A stretch of 64,000 nt of DNA. It comes from Streptomyces sp. Root1304. Its GTDB lineage: Bacteria > Actinomycetota > Actinomycetes > Streptomycetales > Streptomycetaceae. Shown one piece after another: positions 51,334 through 60,888 of the stretch (within the stretch, counting starts at the first letter, position 1; every line of letters begins with the position of its first letter). The notes below the pieces were generated by a model. It was not told the origin of the DNA and ran no database searches. It saw only the letters and a list, made by a program, of their open reading frames with translations. The stretch covers positions 79,412-143,411 of the forward strand of contig NZ_LMEP01000025.1 of the NCBI RefSeq assembly GCF_001426405.1, given 5' to 3'. The translations under genes were made by a program, and so were the position numbers.

Positions 51334-52557
51334 TCAGTCGCCGATCAGGGCGTCGACGAAGGCGCCGGGCTCGAAGGGGGCCAGGTCGTCGGGGCCCTCG
51401 CCCAGGCCGACCAGCTTGACCGGGACGCCCAGCTCGCGCTGGACGGCGACGACGATGCCTCCCTTGGCGGTGCCGTCGAGCTTGGTCAGAACGATGCCGG
51501 TGATGTCGACGACCTCGGCGAAGACCCGGGCCTGGATCAGCCCGTTCTGGCCGGTGGTGGCGTCGAGGACGAGGAGGATCTCGTCGAGCGGGCCGTGCTT
51601 CTCGACGACGCGCTTGACCTTGCCGAGCTCGTCCATGAGGCCGGTCTTGGTGTGGAGCCGGCCCGCGGTGTCGATGAGGACGACGTCGGCGCCCTCCGCG
51701 ATGCCCTCCTTGACGGCGTCGTAGGCGATGGACGCCGGGTCGCCGCCCTCCGGGCCGCGCACGGTCCGGGCGCCGACGCGCTCGCCCCAGGTCTGGAGCT
51801 GGTCGGCGGCGGCGGCACGGAAGGTGTCGGCCGCGCCGAGGACGACGGACTTGCCGTCGGCGACGAGGACGCGGGCGAGCTTGCCGGTGGTGGTGGTCTT
51901 GCCGGTGCCGTTGACACCGACGACCATGACCACGCCCGGCACGTCCGTGGGGCTCTCGGTGTGCACGGTGCGGTCGAGGTCGGGGCCGAGCAGGGCGACC
52001 AGCTCCTCGCGGAGCAGAGCGCGCAGCTCCTCCGGGGTGCGGGTGCCGAGCACGCGGACCCGCTCGCGCAGCCGCTCGACGAGCTCCTGGGTGGGGGCGA
52101 CGCCGACGTCGGCGGTGAGGAGGGTCTCCTCGATCTCCTCCCAGGTGTCCTCGTCGAGGTGCTCGCGGGACAGGAGCGTCAGGAGCCCCTTGCCGAGCGA
52201 GTTCTGGGAGCGGGCGAGGCGGGCCCGGAGCCGTACGAGACGGCCGGCGGTGGGCTCGGGCACCTCGATCTCGGGTGCCGCCGGCTCGGCGACGACGGGG
52301 TCCTCGACGGCGGCCGGCGTCTCGGCGGCCTCCTCGGCGGGGAGCTGGACCTCCTCGACCGTGCGGCGTGGTTCCTCCCGCGGCGTCTCCGCCTCCTCGC
52401 CGACGTGCGGTTCGGCGGGCGGAGCGGTGATGGTCGGCGTGGTGGACGGCGGCTCGGCGGGCGGCAGCTGCTTCTTCTTGCGGCCGCTGATCACGAGCCC
52501 GCTCGTCACGGCGACCGCGACGACCAGTGCGATGACTACAGCAAGGATGAGTTCCAT
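51334..52557 (-). CDS. ftsY: SRP receptor FtsY
   Basis: A 407-residue GTPase. An N-terminal membrane helix (ELILAVVIALVVAVAVTSGL) is followed by basic residues and an acidic, Pro/Glu-rich A domain of about 90 residues. The NG domain starts near residue 120; GTPase motifs are VVGVNGTGKTTTTGKLA, LIDTAGRLHTK and TKLDGTAKGG. It receives ribosome-SRP complexes at the membrane, with Ffh. The ATG at 52557 begins MELIL; a longer reading through 52821 lacks family support and covers the permease promoter. Divergent from the NCS1 gene (85 bp). Confidence 0.97.
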   Translation of the reverse strand: MELILAVVIALVVAVAVTSGLVISGRKKKQLPPAEPPSTTPTITAPPAEPHVGEEAETPREEPRRTVEEVQLPAEEAAETPAAVEDPVVAEPAAPEIEVPEPTAGRLVRLRARLARSQNSLGKGLLTLLSREHLDEDTWEEIEETLLTADVGVAPTQELVERLRERVRVLGTRTPEELRALLREELVALLGPDLDRTVHTESPTDVPGVVMVVGVNGTGKTTTTGKLARVLVADGKSVVLGAADTFRAAAADQLQTWGERVGARTVRGPEGGDPASIAYDAVKEGIAEGADVVLIDTAGRLHTKTGLMDELGKVKRVVEKHGPLDEILLVLDATTGQNGLIQARVFAEVVDITGIVLTKLDGTAKGGIVVAVQRELGVPVKLVGLGEGPDDLAPFEPGAFVDALIGD

Positions 52558-52642
52558 AACCTGACCAGTATCGGCCAAGAAGCGACCGGAGACGGAGCAC
52601 GTACGCTGGGTGGGTCCCCCCACATCTGTACGGAGTACCCCC

Positions 52643-54094
52643 ATGCCCCACGCCTCCGAAGCCGAAGGCGCGACGCTCGACGGCGCCATGGAGACCCGCG
52701 GTCTCGAACCCGTCCCCGACGCCGAGCGGACCGGCCGGGTCCGTGAGCTGTTCCCGACCTGGGTCGCCGCGAACATCAGTGTGCTGCTGCTCACGATGGG
52801 TGCCGGGCTCATCGTCTTCAACGGCCTGAACTTCTGGCAGGTGCTGGCCGTGGCGGTCGCCGCGCCGGTCCTGTCGTACGGGATCGTCGGTCTGATCTCG
52901 ATCGCGGGGAAGCGGGGCGGGGCGCCCGGGATGGCCCTGTCGCGGGCCGTGTTCGGTCAGCGGGGAAACCTTTTTCCGGGGGCTTTGATCTGGGTGGCCC
53001 GCTGGGGCTGGGAGACCATCAACGCGGTGACGGGCGCCTATGCGGTGCTGACCGTGCTGGACCTGCTCTTCGGCGTGAGGTCGAACACGCTCCTCATCGT
53101 GGTGACCCTGCTGCTCTTCGTGACCTGCACCTTCCTGGTGTCGGGGCTGGGGATCAACGCGCTGCGGGTGTGCAGCAAGTGGTCCACCTACCTCTTCGGC
53201 GCCTTCTCGGTGCTGGTGCTGGTCCATCTGGTGGCGAACACGGACTGGTCGGCGGTCTTCGCCAGGCCGGCCGGTTCGACGGCGATGATGGTCGCGGGCA
53301 TCGGCACGATCGCCGCCGGCGGCATCAGCTGGGTGCCCTCGGGCCCGGACTTCACCCGCTATCTGCCCCGTACGGCCTCGTCGCGGGCGATGGTCGGCAC
53401 GACGGTGGGCGGCGCCGGGATCGTGGTCCTGCCGATGGTGCTGATGGGCGCGGTGATGGCGGTGTCGACGCCGGACCTGGCCTCGGCGCAGGACCCGGTC
53501 TCGTTCATCGGTGAGCTGCTGCCGATGTGGATCTCGGTGCCGTACCTGGTGATCGCCCTGCTCGGGATGCTGCTGATCAACTCGATGTCGATGTACTCGG
53601 CCGGGTTCACCGCGCAGACCCTGGGCATCAGGGTGCCGCGGGCGGCGGCGGTGAGTGTGAACGCGGTGATCAGCCTGGTCTTCGGCTTCCTGCTGATGGT
53701 GGTGGCGACCAGCTTCATCGGTTCGTTCATCTCCTTCCTGACGCTGCTCGCGGTGGCGTTCTCGGCCTGGATCGGGGTCTTCGGCGTGGACATGCTGCGG
53801 CGGAGGTCGTACGACGCGGCGGCGCTGATGGACACCACGCGGACCAGCGCGTACTGGTACCGGGGCGGTTTCGCCTGGCAGGCGATGACGGCGTGGGCGG
53901 TGGCGCTGCTCGCGGGTCTGCTGTTCACGAAGGTCGACTGGTTCGCGGGTCCGCTGGCCTCGTCCTGGATCGGCGAGAACGGGCTGGGCTGGGCGGCGAC
54001 GATCGTGGTGGCGGGCGTGCTGTACGCCGTGCTGCCGCCCACGCCCGCGCATGCGGTGGAGCCCGCCGAGGTGCGCGAGACCGTTTCCATCTGA
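52643..54094 (+). CDS. NCS1-family nucleobase permease (cytosine/purine type)
   Basis: A 483-residue transporter with about twelve membrane helices. The NCS1 opening is ELFPTWVAANISVLLLTMGA, followed by the ALSRAVFGQRGNLFPGALIW motif that lines the sodium/substrate site, and GPDFTRYLPRTAS. These are hallmarks of the CodB/purine-cytosine permease branch. The likely substrate is cytosine or a purine, unproven. The ATG at 52643 is used because CGGAG stands seven bases before it. The LLM oxidoreductase follows after 58 bp, with a separate ribosome site. Confidence 0.9.
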   Translation: MPHASEAEGATLDGAMETRGLEPVPDAERTGRVRELFPTWVAANISVLLLTMGAGLIVFNGLNFWQVLAVAVAAPVLSYGIVGLISIAGKRGGAPGMALSRAVFGQRGNLFPGALIWVARWGWETINAVTGAYAVLTVLDLLFGVRSNTLLIVVTLLLFVTCTFLVSGLGINALRVCSKWSTYLFGAFSVLVLVHLVANTDWSAVFARPAGSTAMMVAGIGTIAAGGISWVPSGPDFTRYLPRTASSRAMVGTTVGGAGIVVLPMVLMGAVMAVSTPDLASAQDPVSFIGELLPMWISVPYLVIALLGMLLINSMSMYSAGFTAQTLGIRVPRAAAVSVNAVISLVFGFLLMVVATSFIGSFISFLTLLAVAFSAWIGVFGVDMLRRRSYDAAALMDTTRTSAYWYRGGFAWQAMTAWAVALLAGLLFTKVDWFAGPLASSWIGENGLGWAATIVVAGVLYAVLPPTPAHAVEPAEVRETVSI

Positions 54095-54152
54095 CGCTGC
54101 GTCAGATAACGTCCCCCTTCGCCGCTATCCCACCCGCGGAGGGGGACTTCCC

Positions 54153-55124
54153 ATGCCGTTCAGCGTCGTACGGTTCAACCTCGTCGATCCCCGCGCGACC
54201 CCCGAATCCCTCTCCGCCCGCTACCGGGCCGCCGTCGAGATGGCCGCGTACGCGGACGGGCACGGGGTCGACACCGTGCAGACCGAGGAGCACCACGGGG
54301 TCGAGAACAACTGGCTGCCCTCCCCCTTCGCCTTCGCCGGCGCGGTCTTCGGCGCCACGGAGCGGATCGCGGTGACCGTCTCGGCGATCATCGGGCCGCT
54401 GCACGATCCGCTGCGGCTGGCCGAGGACATCGCGGTGCTGGACCTGCTGAGCGGGGGCCGTCTGGTGACGGTGGCGGGGATCGGCTACCGGCCGGAGGAG
54501 TACGAGGAGCGCGGGGTCGACTGGGGGCGGCGCGGCAAGCTCCAGGACCTGCTCCTCGAGACCCTGCTCACGGCGTGGACCGGGGAGCCGTTCACCTATC
54601 AGGGCCGTACGGTACGGGTCACCCCGCGGCCCTTCACCCAGCCGCATCCGATGCTGCTGGTCGGGGGTTCGTCGCGGGCGGCGGCGCGGCGGGCGGCCCG
54701 GCTGGGGCTGCCGTTCTTCCCGAGCGCACACCTGCCGGAGCTGGAGGCGTACTACCGGGAGCGGTGCGCGGAGTACGGCACGGAGGGCTGGACGATGATG
54801 CCGGCGGAGGAGACCCCGCTGCTGCACGTGTCGGAGGATCCGGACCGGACCTGGGCGGAGTACGGGGAGCACTTCCTGCACGAGGCGCGGACGTACGCCT
54901 CCTGGCAGTCGAAGGACATCCGTTCGGCGGTCCGGTCGGCGGCGACGACGGTGGACGGGCTGCGTGCGGAGGGGGTCTACCGGGTGGTCACCCCGCAGGA
55001 GTGCGTGGGGCTCGGGCTGGAGAGCCTCGTGCTGCATCCGCTGTGCGGGGGGATGCCGGTGGAGGAGGGGTGGCGGAGCCTGCGGCTGTTCTGCGACGAG
55101 GTGGTGCCGCGGCTCCCGGCCTGA
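54153..55124 (+). CDS. LLM-class flavin-dependent oxidoreductase
   Basis: A 323-residue luciferase-like monooxygenase. TVQTEEHHGVENNWLPSPFA, VTVSAIIGPLHDPLRLAEDI and DLLSGGRLVTVAGIGYRPEE are the usual FMN/F420 barrel motifs; PHPMLLVGGSSRAAARRAAR is the phosphate-binding part. It may use FMNH2 or F420, and the substrate is unknown. GGAGGGGGA stands before the ATG. A short tandem repeat and a long hairpin follow the stop. Confidence 0.9.
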   Translation: MPFSVVRFNLVDPRATPESLSARYRAAVEMAAYADGHGVDTVQTEEHHGVENNWLPSPFAFAGAVFGATERIAVTVSAIIGPLHDPLRLAEDIAVLDLLSGGRLVTVAGIGYRPEEYEERGVDWGRRGKLQDLLLETLLTAWTGEPFTYQGRTVRVTPRPFTQPHPMLLVGGSSRAAARRAARLGLPFFPSAHLPELEAYYRERCAEYGTEGWTMMPAEETPLLHVSEDPDRTWAEYGEHFLHEARTYASWQSKDIRSAVRSAATTVDGLRAEGVYRVVTPQECVGLGLESLVLHPLCGGMPVEEGWRSLRLFCDEVVPRLPA

Positions 55125-55131
55125 GCGGCAC

Positions 55132-55210
55132 GGCGCCCGTACGACGGTGCACTTGCCCCGGCGCCAGGCATGGCGCCCGTACGACGGTGCACTGCCCCGG
55201 CGCGAGGCAT
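55132..55210. repeat. Tandem direct repeat of 40 and 39 bp
   Basis: Two adjacent copies, 55132-55171 and 55172-55210, start with GGCGCCCGTACGACGGTGCA and end with AGGCAT. They differ by one missing base and one C/G exchange. They lie just after the LLM gene stop. The second copy supplies the left arm of the following terminator hairpin. Confidence 0.9.
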
Positions 55211-55229
55211 CGGGCCTCGGCCGGGGCAG
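55192..55229. terminator. Bidirectional terminator between the LLM gene and the sugar permease gene
   Basis: CTGCCCCGGC (55192-55201) pairs with GCCGGGGCAG (55220-55229); inside, GAGGC and GGCCTC extend the stem to a small loop. It serves the convergent genes at 55124 and 55259. Confidence 0.85.
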
Positions 55230-55258
55230 TCCGTGGGTGAGGAGCGGGGCAGCGGGGA

Positions 55259-56692
55259 TCAGCCCATCTCCTCCAACGCCTTGCCCTTGGTCTCCTTGAC
55301 GTACCTGAGCACGAAGGGGATCGAGAGCACGGCGAAGACCGTGTAGATGATGTAGGTGCCGGAGAGGTTCCAGTCCGCGAGGGACGGGAAGCTGGCGGTG
55401 ATGGCCCAGTTGGCGATCCACTGGGCGGAGGCGGCGACGCCGAGGGCGGCGGCGCGGATCTTGTTCGGGAACATCTCGCCGAGGAAGACCCAGACCACGA
55501 CGCCCCACGAGAGGGCGAAGAAGAGCACGAAGACATGGGCGGCGACGAGCGCCACGACGCCCTGGGTCTCGGGGAGCTTGCCGTCGACGAGGTCGGCGGA
55601 GAAGGCCCAGGCCTCGAAGGCGAGGGCGATGGCCATGCCGACGGAGCCGACGAGGGCGAGCGGCTTGCGGCCGACCCGGTCGACCAGGACCATCGCGATC
55701 ACGGTGCCGATGATGTTGATGATCGACGTGGTGAACGAGTAGAAGAACGAGCTGGACGGGTCGATGCCGACGGACTGCCAGAGGGTCGCGGAGTAGTAGA
55801 AGGCGACGTTGATGCCGACGAGCTGCTGGAAGACGGAGAGTCCGATGCCGACCCAGACGATGGGCAGCAGCCGGAAGCGGCTGCCGGCCACGAGCAGGTC
55901 CCGGAAGGTGGACTTGTGCTCGCTGCGCATGGCGCGGTCGATCTCGGCGACGCGCCGGTCGAGGTCGACGCCCTCGCCCTCGACCTCGGCGAGGACCTCC
56001 TTGGCGCGCGCGGTCCTGCCGACGGAGATGAGGAAGCGGGGGGACTCGGGGATGGCGAGGGAGAGCAGGCCGTAGAGGAGTGCGGGCACGACCATCACGC
56101 CGAGCATCCACTGCCAGGCCTCCAGGCCGCCGATCTCGCCGCGCTGGTCGCCGTCGGCGAGCTGGAGGATGCCGTAGTTGACCAGCTGGGAGATGGCGAT
56201 GCCGATGACGATCGCGGCCTGCTGGAAGGAGCCGAGGCGACCGCGGTAGGCGGCGGGGGCGACCTCGGCGATGTACGCGGGGCCGATGACGGAGGCCATG
56301 CCGATGGCGAAGCCGCCGACGATCCGCCAGAGGGCGAGGTCCCAGAGGGCGAAGGGCAGCGCGGAGCCGATGGCGCTGACGGCGAAGAGCACCGCGGAGA
56401 TCTGCATGCAGCGGATGCGGCCGATGCGGTCGGCGATGCGGCCGGCGGTGGCGGCGCCGATGGCACAGCCGATCAGGGCGATGGCGATGACCTGCGCGAG
56501 GGTGCCGGAGCCGATGTCGTAGCGGCTGCGGATCGCCTCGACGGCGCCGTTGATGACGGAGCTGTCGTATCCGAAGAGGAAACCGCCCATCGCGGCGGAG
56601 GCCGTGATGAAGATGACGTGGCCGAGGTGATCCGGGTGAGCGGCTCGGCCTTCGGAAGGCGGCGGCGTGGGCGCCTGCGCAGTGCTGGTCAC
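55259..56692 (-). CDS. glcP: Sugar porter MFS permease, GlcP-like glucose transporter
   Basis: A 477-residue MFS protein with twelve helices. Sugar-porter motifs: GGFLFGYDSSVINGA, RIADRIGR, the mid-loop PESPRFLISVGR, QQLVGINVAFYYSATLW and the late DRVGRKPLALVG. The end VKETKGKALEEM is the family's PETKG box. In S. coelicolor the orthologous position (SCO5578, from memory) is the major glucose permease GlcP. GTG 56692 has GGAG five bases upstream. A promoter with a LacI-type palindrome lies about 75-115 bp before it, in keeping with glucose control. Confidence 0.93.
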   Translation of the reverse strand: MTSTAQAPTPPPSEGRAAHPDHLGHVIFITASAAMGGFLFGYDSSVINGAVEAIRSRYDIGSGTLAQVIAIALIGCAIGAATAGRIADRIGRIRCMQISAVLFAVSAIGSALPFALWDLALWRIVGGFAIGMASVIGPAYIAEVAPAAYRGRLGSFQQAAIVIGIAISQLVNYGILQLADGDQRGEIGGLEAWQWMLGVMVVPALLYGLLSLAIPESPRFLISVGRTARAKEVLAEVEGEGVDLDRRVAEIDRAMRSEHKSTFRDLLVAGSRFRLLPIVWVGIGLSVFQQLVGINVAFYYSATLWQSVGIDPSSSFFYSFTTSIINIIGTVIAMVLVDRVGRKPLALVGSVGMAIALAFEAWAFSADLVDGKLPETQGVVALVAAHVFVLFFALSWGVVVWVFLGEMFPNKIRAAALGVAASAQWIANWAITASFPSLADWNLSGTYIIYTVFAVLSIPFVLRYVKETKGKALEEMG

Positions 56693-56766
56693 ATGGACTC
56701 CATCGGTGGGGGGAGAGCCCTTCCAGTGGCGCACAACTTCACGCCGCCCACCACGTGAAGGTAAAA

Positions 56767-56806
56767 GCAACGTTGCAGAGACTATGCCTTCAAGTTTCGA
56801 AGTCAA
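56767..56806 (-). promoter_or_regulatory. glcP promoter with overlapping LacI-like operator
   Basis: On the minus strand TTGACT (56806-56801), 16 bases, then TAGTCT (56784-56779) form a sigma-70-type promoter. Directly downstream at 56776-56767 is the perfect palindrome GCAACGTTGC, with AAA/AG flanks, like operators of LacI/GalR regulators, placed at the likely transcription start. Confidence 0.6.
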
Positions 56807-56874
56807 GAGGCGATGTCGTATGACTTAACAAGCACACCGAAGCCACTTGAGTTCAGAACTTGAACGATATGGCG

Positions 56875-59800
56875 TCAGCGCAACCGCTGGCTGATCACCT
56901 TCGACACGCCGTCGCCCTGCATGGACACCCCGTACAGCGCGTCCGCGACCTCCATCGTCCGCTTCTGATGGGTGATCACGATCAGCTGCGAGGACTCCTG
57001 GAGCTCCCGCATGATCCGGATCAGCCGCTGGAGGTTGGTGTCGTCGAGCGCCGCCTCGACCTCGTCCATCACATAGAACGGGCTGGGCCGCGCCTTGAAG
57101 ATGGAGACGAGCAGCGCCACGGCCGTCAGCGAGCGCTCGCCGCCGGAGAGCAGCGAGAGCCGCTTGACCTTCTTGCCCGGCGGCCGGGCCTCCACCTCGA
57201 CGCCGGTGGTCAGCATGTTGTCGGGGTCGGTGAGGATCAGCCGGCCCTCGCCGCCCGGGAAGAGCCGGGAGAAGACGCCCTCGAACTCGCGGGCGGTGTC
57301 CCGGTACGCCTCGGTGAAGACCTGCTCGACCCGCAGGTCGACCTCCTTCACGACCTGAAGCAGGTCGGTACGGGTCTTCTTCAGGTCCTCCAGCTGCTCG
57401 GAGAGGAAGCGGTGCCGCTCCTCCAGCGCCGCGAACTCCTCCAGGGCCAGCGGATTGACCTTGCCGAGCTGGTGGTACGCCCGTTCGGCGGCCTTGAGCC
57501 GCTTCTCCTGCTCCGAACGGATGAAGGGGCGCGGCTCGTCGACCCCGGCGGACTCCCCGCCCTCCGCCGCCTCCGCTCCTTCCGCGGGCGACGGGGGCAC
57601 CGGCTGGTCGGGGCCGTACTCGGCGGTCAGGGCCGCGGCCTCGACCCCGAACTCCTCCAGGGCCTTCGCCTCCAGCTGCTCGATCCGCAACCGCTTCTCG
57701 GCGCCCAGCACCTCCCCGCGGTGGACGGAGTCGGTCAGCTTGTCCAGCTCGGCCTTGAGGTCCCGGCCCCGGTTCCGGGCCGCCGTCAGCCCCTCCTCGC
57801 GGTCGGCGCGCGCCGCCTGGGCCACCACCCGCTCCCGCTCGGCGCGGACGAGCGAGACCTCGATGTGGGCGAGGAGTGTCCGGGCGCCCGCGGCGACCGC
57901 TCCGGCGACCCGCTCCTCGTGGCGCAGCCGTGCCCGCCGCTGCTCGGCACGCGCGCGTGCCTCCCGTTCGGCGCGGGCGGCGCGGTCGAGCGAGTCCGCC
58001 CGCCCCGCGAGGCCCTTGACGCGTTCCTCGTGGGTACGGACCTGGAGCCGCGCCTCCATCTCCGTCTGGCGGGCGTTGGAACCGTCGATCGCGAGCCGGT
58101 CGCGGGTGCCGGTGTCCGGTTCCTCGTCGCCGTCCCCGAACTCGGCGGCCTCCTGGGCGACGAGGAGGCGTTCGGCCAGCTCCTCGGCCTCGGCGGTCGC
58201 CCGCTCCAGGGCCTCCTGGGCGCGGGCGGCGGCAGCGGCGGCCCGCTCGGCCTCCCCCGCCGCTCCCCTGGCCTGGCCGGCGAGCCGTCCGAGCCGCTGG
58301 GCCACGGCGGACTTCTCGCGCTCGGCGGTACGACGGAGGGCGTCGAGCTCCTCGACGAGCGCGGCGGCGGTACGCCGGCGTTCGTCGGCCTCGTGCCGGG
58401 CGGCGGCCGACTCCTCGCACCGTACGGCCAGTTCGTCGAGTTCGGCGGCGGCCTCGGCGACCGAGGCCTGGACTTCGAGGAGGCTGGGCGCGCCCGCGGA
58501 GCCGCCCTGCGCGAAGTGCGGTCCGAGCAGGTCGCCCTCGGCGGTGACGGCGGTCAGCGCGGGCCGGGTCCTGACCAGTTCGGCGGCCTCGTCGAGGTCG
58601 GCGACGACCACGACCCCGGCGAGCAGCCGGCGCACGGCGGCCATGAGTTCCTCGGGTCCCCGGACGAGGTCGGCGGCGTACGGGTGCGCCGCGGGTGCGG
58701 CCGGGGCGGGGTCGGGTTCCGGGCCGCCGGCCAGGAGGAGGGAGGCGCGGCCGGCGTCCTGTTTGCGCAGGAGGCGGAGGGCCTCGGCGGCGGTGGCGGG
58801 GCCGGTGGCGGCGACCGCGTCGGCGGCGGCGCCGAGGGCGGCGGCGACGGGGATCTCGTATCCCGGGGTGACGGTGAGGAGTTCGGCGGCGGGGCCGAGA
58901 AGGCCGCTGAGTCCGGCGGCGAGCAGGGCGCCGGTGCCGTCCTTGCGGCGCAGCCCGAGGGCGAGGGTGTCGTGCCGGGCCCGGGTGGCGGCGCGCCGGC
59001 GTTCGGCGTCGCCCACGGCCTCGCGGGCGGCGCTCAGGGCGGTTTCCGCCTCGGCGAGTTCGCGGCGGGCGGCCTCGTACCGCTCGCCGTGCGCGGTGTC
59101 GGCGGCGTCGAGTCCCTCGACCTCGGCCTTGAGCTGTTCGTACTCCTCCTGGGCGGTGGCGGCCCGCTCCCCCGCCTCGTCGCGGGCGGCGGCGAGGCGG
59201 TCGATCTCGGCCTGGGCGGAGGCGGCGCGCGAGCGGGCGGCGTTGACCTGGCCGTGGAGGCGGGCGAGGCCCTCGCGGCGGTCGGCGAGGGCGCGGGCCA
59301 GGTCCTTGAGGCGTCGTTCCTCGTCGGCGAGCGCCCGTTCCAGTTCGGAGCGGTGGGCGACGGTGTCCTCCAGGGCGCGTTCGGCGGCCTCCAGGGCGGC
59401 TTCCAGCTCCGCCTCCTGCTCGCGGACGCGGGCCGCCTCGCGTTCCAGGTCCTCGGGGTCGCGGCCGCGGCGTTCCTCGGCGGGGGCGGTGGTGGCGCTC
59501 TTCACGCGCGCGTCGGCGAGCGAGACCGTGCCGCGGACGCGTTCGGCGAGCTGGGAGAGGGCGTACCAGTTCTGCTGGGCGCGTTCCAGGCGGGGTACGA
59601 GGGTGCGGGCCTCGGCCTCGAGTTCGGCCTCTTGGGTGAGCGCGGCGCGCAGTTCCCGCTCGGTGGCCTCCTTGCGGGCGAGGAGGGCCGCCTCGTCGGC
59701 GACCTCGGCCGTCAGGGCCCGCTGGAGGTGGACGAGGTCGTCGGCGAGGAGGCGGAGGCGGGCGTCGCGCAGGTCGGCCTGGATGACGACGGCCCTGCGG

Positions 59801-60435
59801 GCGACGGCGGCCTGCCGGCCCAGGGGCTTGAGCTGGCGGCGGAGTTCGTCGGTGAGGTCCTGGACGCGGGCGAGGTTGGCCTGCATCGCGTCGAGCTTCC
59901 GCAGCGCCTTCTCTTTGCGCTTGCGGTGCTTGAGGACTCCCGCGGCCTCCTCGATGAAGGCGCGGCGGCCCATCGGGTCGGCGTGCAGGACGGAGTCGAG
60001 CTGTCCCTGTCCGACGATGACGTGCATCTCGCGTCCGATGCCGGAGTCGGAGAGCAGGTCCTGGAAGTCGAGCAGCCGGCAGGTGTCGCCGTTGATCTGG
60101 TACTCGCTGCTGCCGCCGCGGAACATGATGCGGGTGAGGGTGACCTCGGCGTAGTCGATGGGCAGCGCGCCGTCGGAGTTGTCGATGGTGAGGGAGACCT
60201 CGGCGCGGCCCAGCGGGGGGCGCCCGGTCGTGCCGGCGAAGATGACGTCCTCCATCTTGCCGCCGCGCAGCGACTTGGCGCCCTGCTCTCCCATCACCCA
60301 GGACAGGGCGTCCACGACGTTGGACTTGCCCGATCCGTTGGGGCCCACGACACAGGTGATGCCCGGTTCGAACCGCAGGGTGGTGGCCGATGCGAACGAC
60401 TTGAATCCGCGGAGGGTCAGGGCCTTGAGGTGCAC
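56875..60435 (-). CDS. smc: Chromosome segregation ATPase SMC
   Basis: An 1186-residue SMC. Walker A is VVGPNGSGKSNVVDALSW in the N-terminal head. Two coiled-coil arms (Ala/Glu/Arg-rich) flank the hinge at about residues 510-660 (YEIPVAAALGAAADAV). The C-terminal head has the signature LSGGERSLTAVALLVSIF and Walker B PFYVMDEVEAALDD. It compacts and separates chromosomes with ScpA/ScpB. The GTG at 60435 reads VHLKALTLRGFKSFA, the family start; longer readings add residues without similarity. It is transcribed toward glcP, 182 bp away. Confidence 0.97.
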   Translation of the reverse strand: MHLKALTLRGFKSFASATTLRFEPGITCVVGPNGSGKSNVVDALSWVMGEQGAKSLRGGKMEDVIFAGTTGRPPLGRAEVSLTIDNSDGALPIDYAEVTLTRIMFRGGSSEYQINGDTCRLLDFQDLLSDSGIGREMHVIVGQGQLDSVLHADPMGRRAFIEEAAGVLKHRKRKEKALRKLDAMQANLARVQDLTDELRRQLKPLGRQAAVARRAVVIQADLRDARLRLLADDLVHLQRALTAEVADEAALLARKEATERELRAALTQEAELEAEARTLVPRLERAQQNWYALSQLAERVRGTVSLADARVKSATTAPAEERRGRDPEDLEREAARVREQEAELEAALEAAERALEDTVAHRSELERALADEERRLKDLARALADRREGLARLHGQVNAARSRAASAQAEIDRLAAARDEAGERAATAQEEYEQLKAEVEGLDAADTAHGERYEAARRELAEAETALSAAREAVGDAERRRAATRARHDTLALGLRRKDGTGALLAAGLSGLLGPAAELLTVTPGYEIPVAAALGAAADAVAATGPATAAEALRLLRKQDAGRASLLLAGGPEPDPAPAAPAAHPYAADLVRGPEELMAAVRRLLAGVVVVADLDEAAELVRTRPALTAVTAEGDLLGPHFAQGGSAGAPSLLEVQASVAEAAAELDELAVRCEESAAARHEADERRRTAAALVEELDALRRTAEREKSAVAQRLGRLAGQARGAAGEAERAAAAAARAQEALERATAEAEELAERLLVAQEAAEFGDGDEEPDTGTRDRLAIDGSNARQTEMEARLQVRTHEERVKGLAGRADSLDRAARAEREARARAEQRRARLRHEERVAGAVAAGARTLLAHIEVSLVRAERERVVAQAARADREEGLTAARNRGRDLKAELDKLTDSVHRGEVLGAEKRLRIEQLEAKALEEFGVEAAALTAEYGPDQPVPPSPAEGAEAAEGGESAGVDEPRPFIRSEQEKRLKAAERAYHQLGKVNPLALEEFAALEERHRFLSEQLEDLKKTRTDLLQVVKEVDLRVEQVFTEAYRDTAREFEGVFSRLFPGGEGRLILTDPDNMLTTGVEVEARPPGKKVKRLSLLSGGERSLTAVALLVSIFKARPSPFYVMDEVEAALDDTNLQRLIRIMRELQESSQLIVITHQKRTMEVADALYGVSMQGDGVSKVISQRLR

Positions 60436-60669
60436 CCCGGGGACTCTACCGGGGCCCGTGCGTTTCACCCGCGAACGGGCAGGGCAGATCCTCGGGTGAG
60501 GTGGGGTGGGACGAGGGGGAAACAGTGGGTGAAGCGGGGAGGGAAAGAAGGAAGGGACGCCGAAGCGCCCCTTGCGTGCCCGGCTTCACCGGCGCAGGTG
60601 TCCGTGGACGCCTCCGTCGGCTGTGCCGGTGTGAGTGTTTCCCACCTGGCCCCTCGGGGGCTGGGGTTG

Positions 60670-60888
60670 TCAGGTGAGCGCAGGCTCCGCCTGGGGTACG
60701 TCGAGATCGATGCTGTTCAGCAGCGACTCTCCCTGGTGCTGAGCGGCGGCAGCGGCGAGCGAGTCGTTCTCGGACTGAATCCGTACCAGCTCGGATTCGA
60801 GATCCTGGACGCGCTGCTGAAGCCGTCGCATCTCGGCGAGGAGTCGCGGGTCGGAGCCGCCGACGTAACCGAGAAGCGCCTTTGCCAT
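60670..60888 (-). CDS. Small coiled-coil protein of unknown function
   Basis: A 72-residue protein I cannot name. It begins MAKALLGYVGGSDPRLLAEM; residues ~18-45 (MRRLQQRVQDLESELVRIQS) have a heptad pattern of a short coiled coil; the end is acidic (LNSIDLDVPQAEPALT). Two adjacent sites (GGAGG, about ten bases away) serve the ATG at 60888. It stands upstream of smc on the same strand with 234 bp between. The length, codon use and good ribosome site support a real gene. A folded leader lies upstream. Confidence 0.78.
   Translation of the reverse strand: MAKALLGYVGGSDPRLLAEMRRLQQRVQDLESELVRIQSENDSLAAAAAQHQGESLLNSIDLDVPQAEPALT

Noticed and set aside
52558..52821. Longer ftsY start
   Set aside because: The extension is Ser/Arg-rich without similarity and covers the divergent permease start; MELILAVVIAL is the family start.
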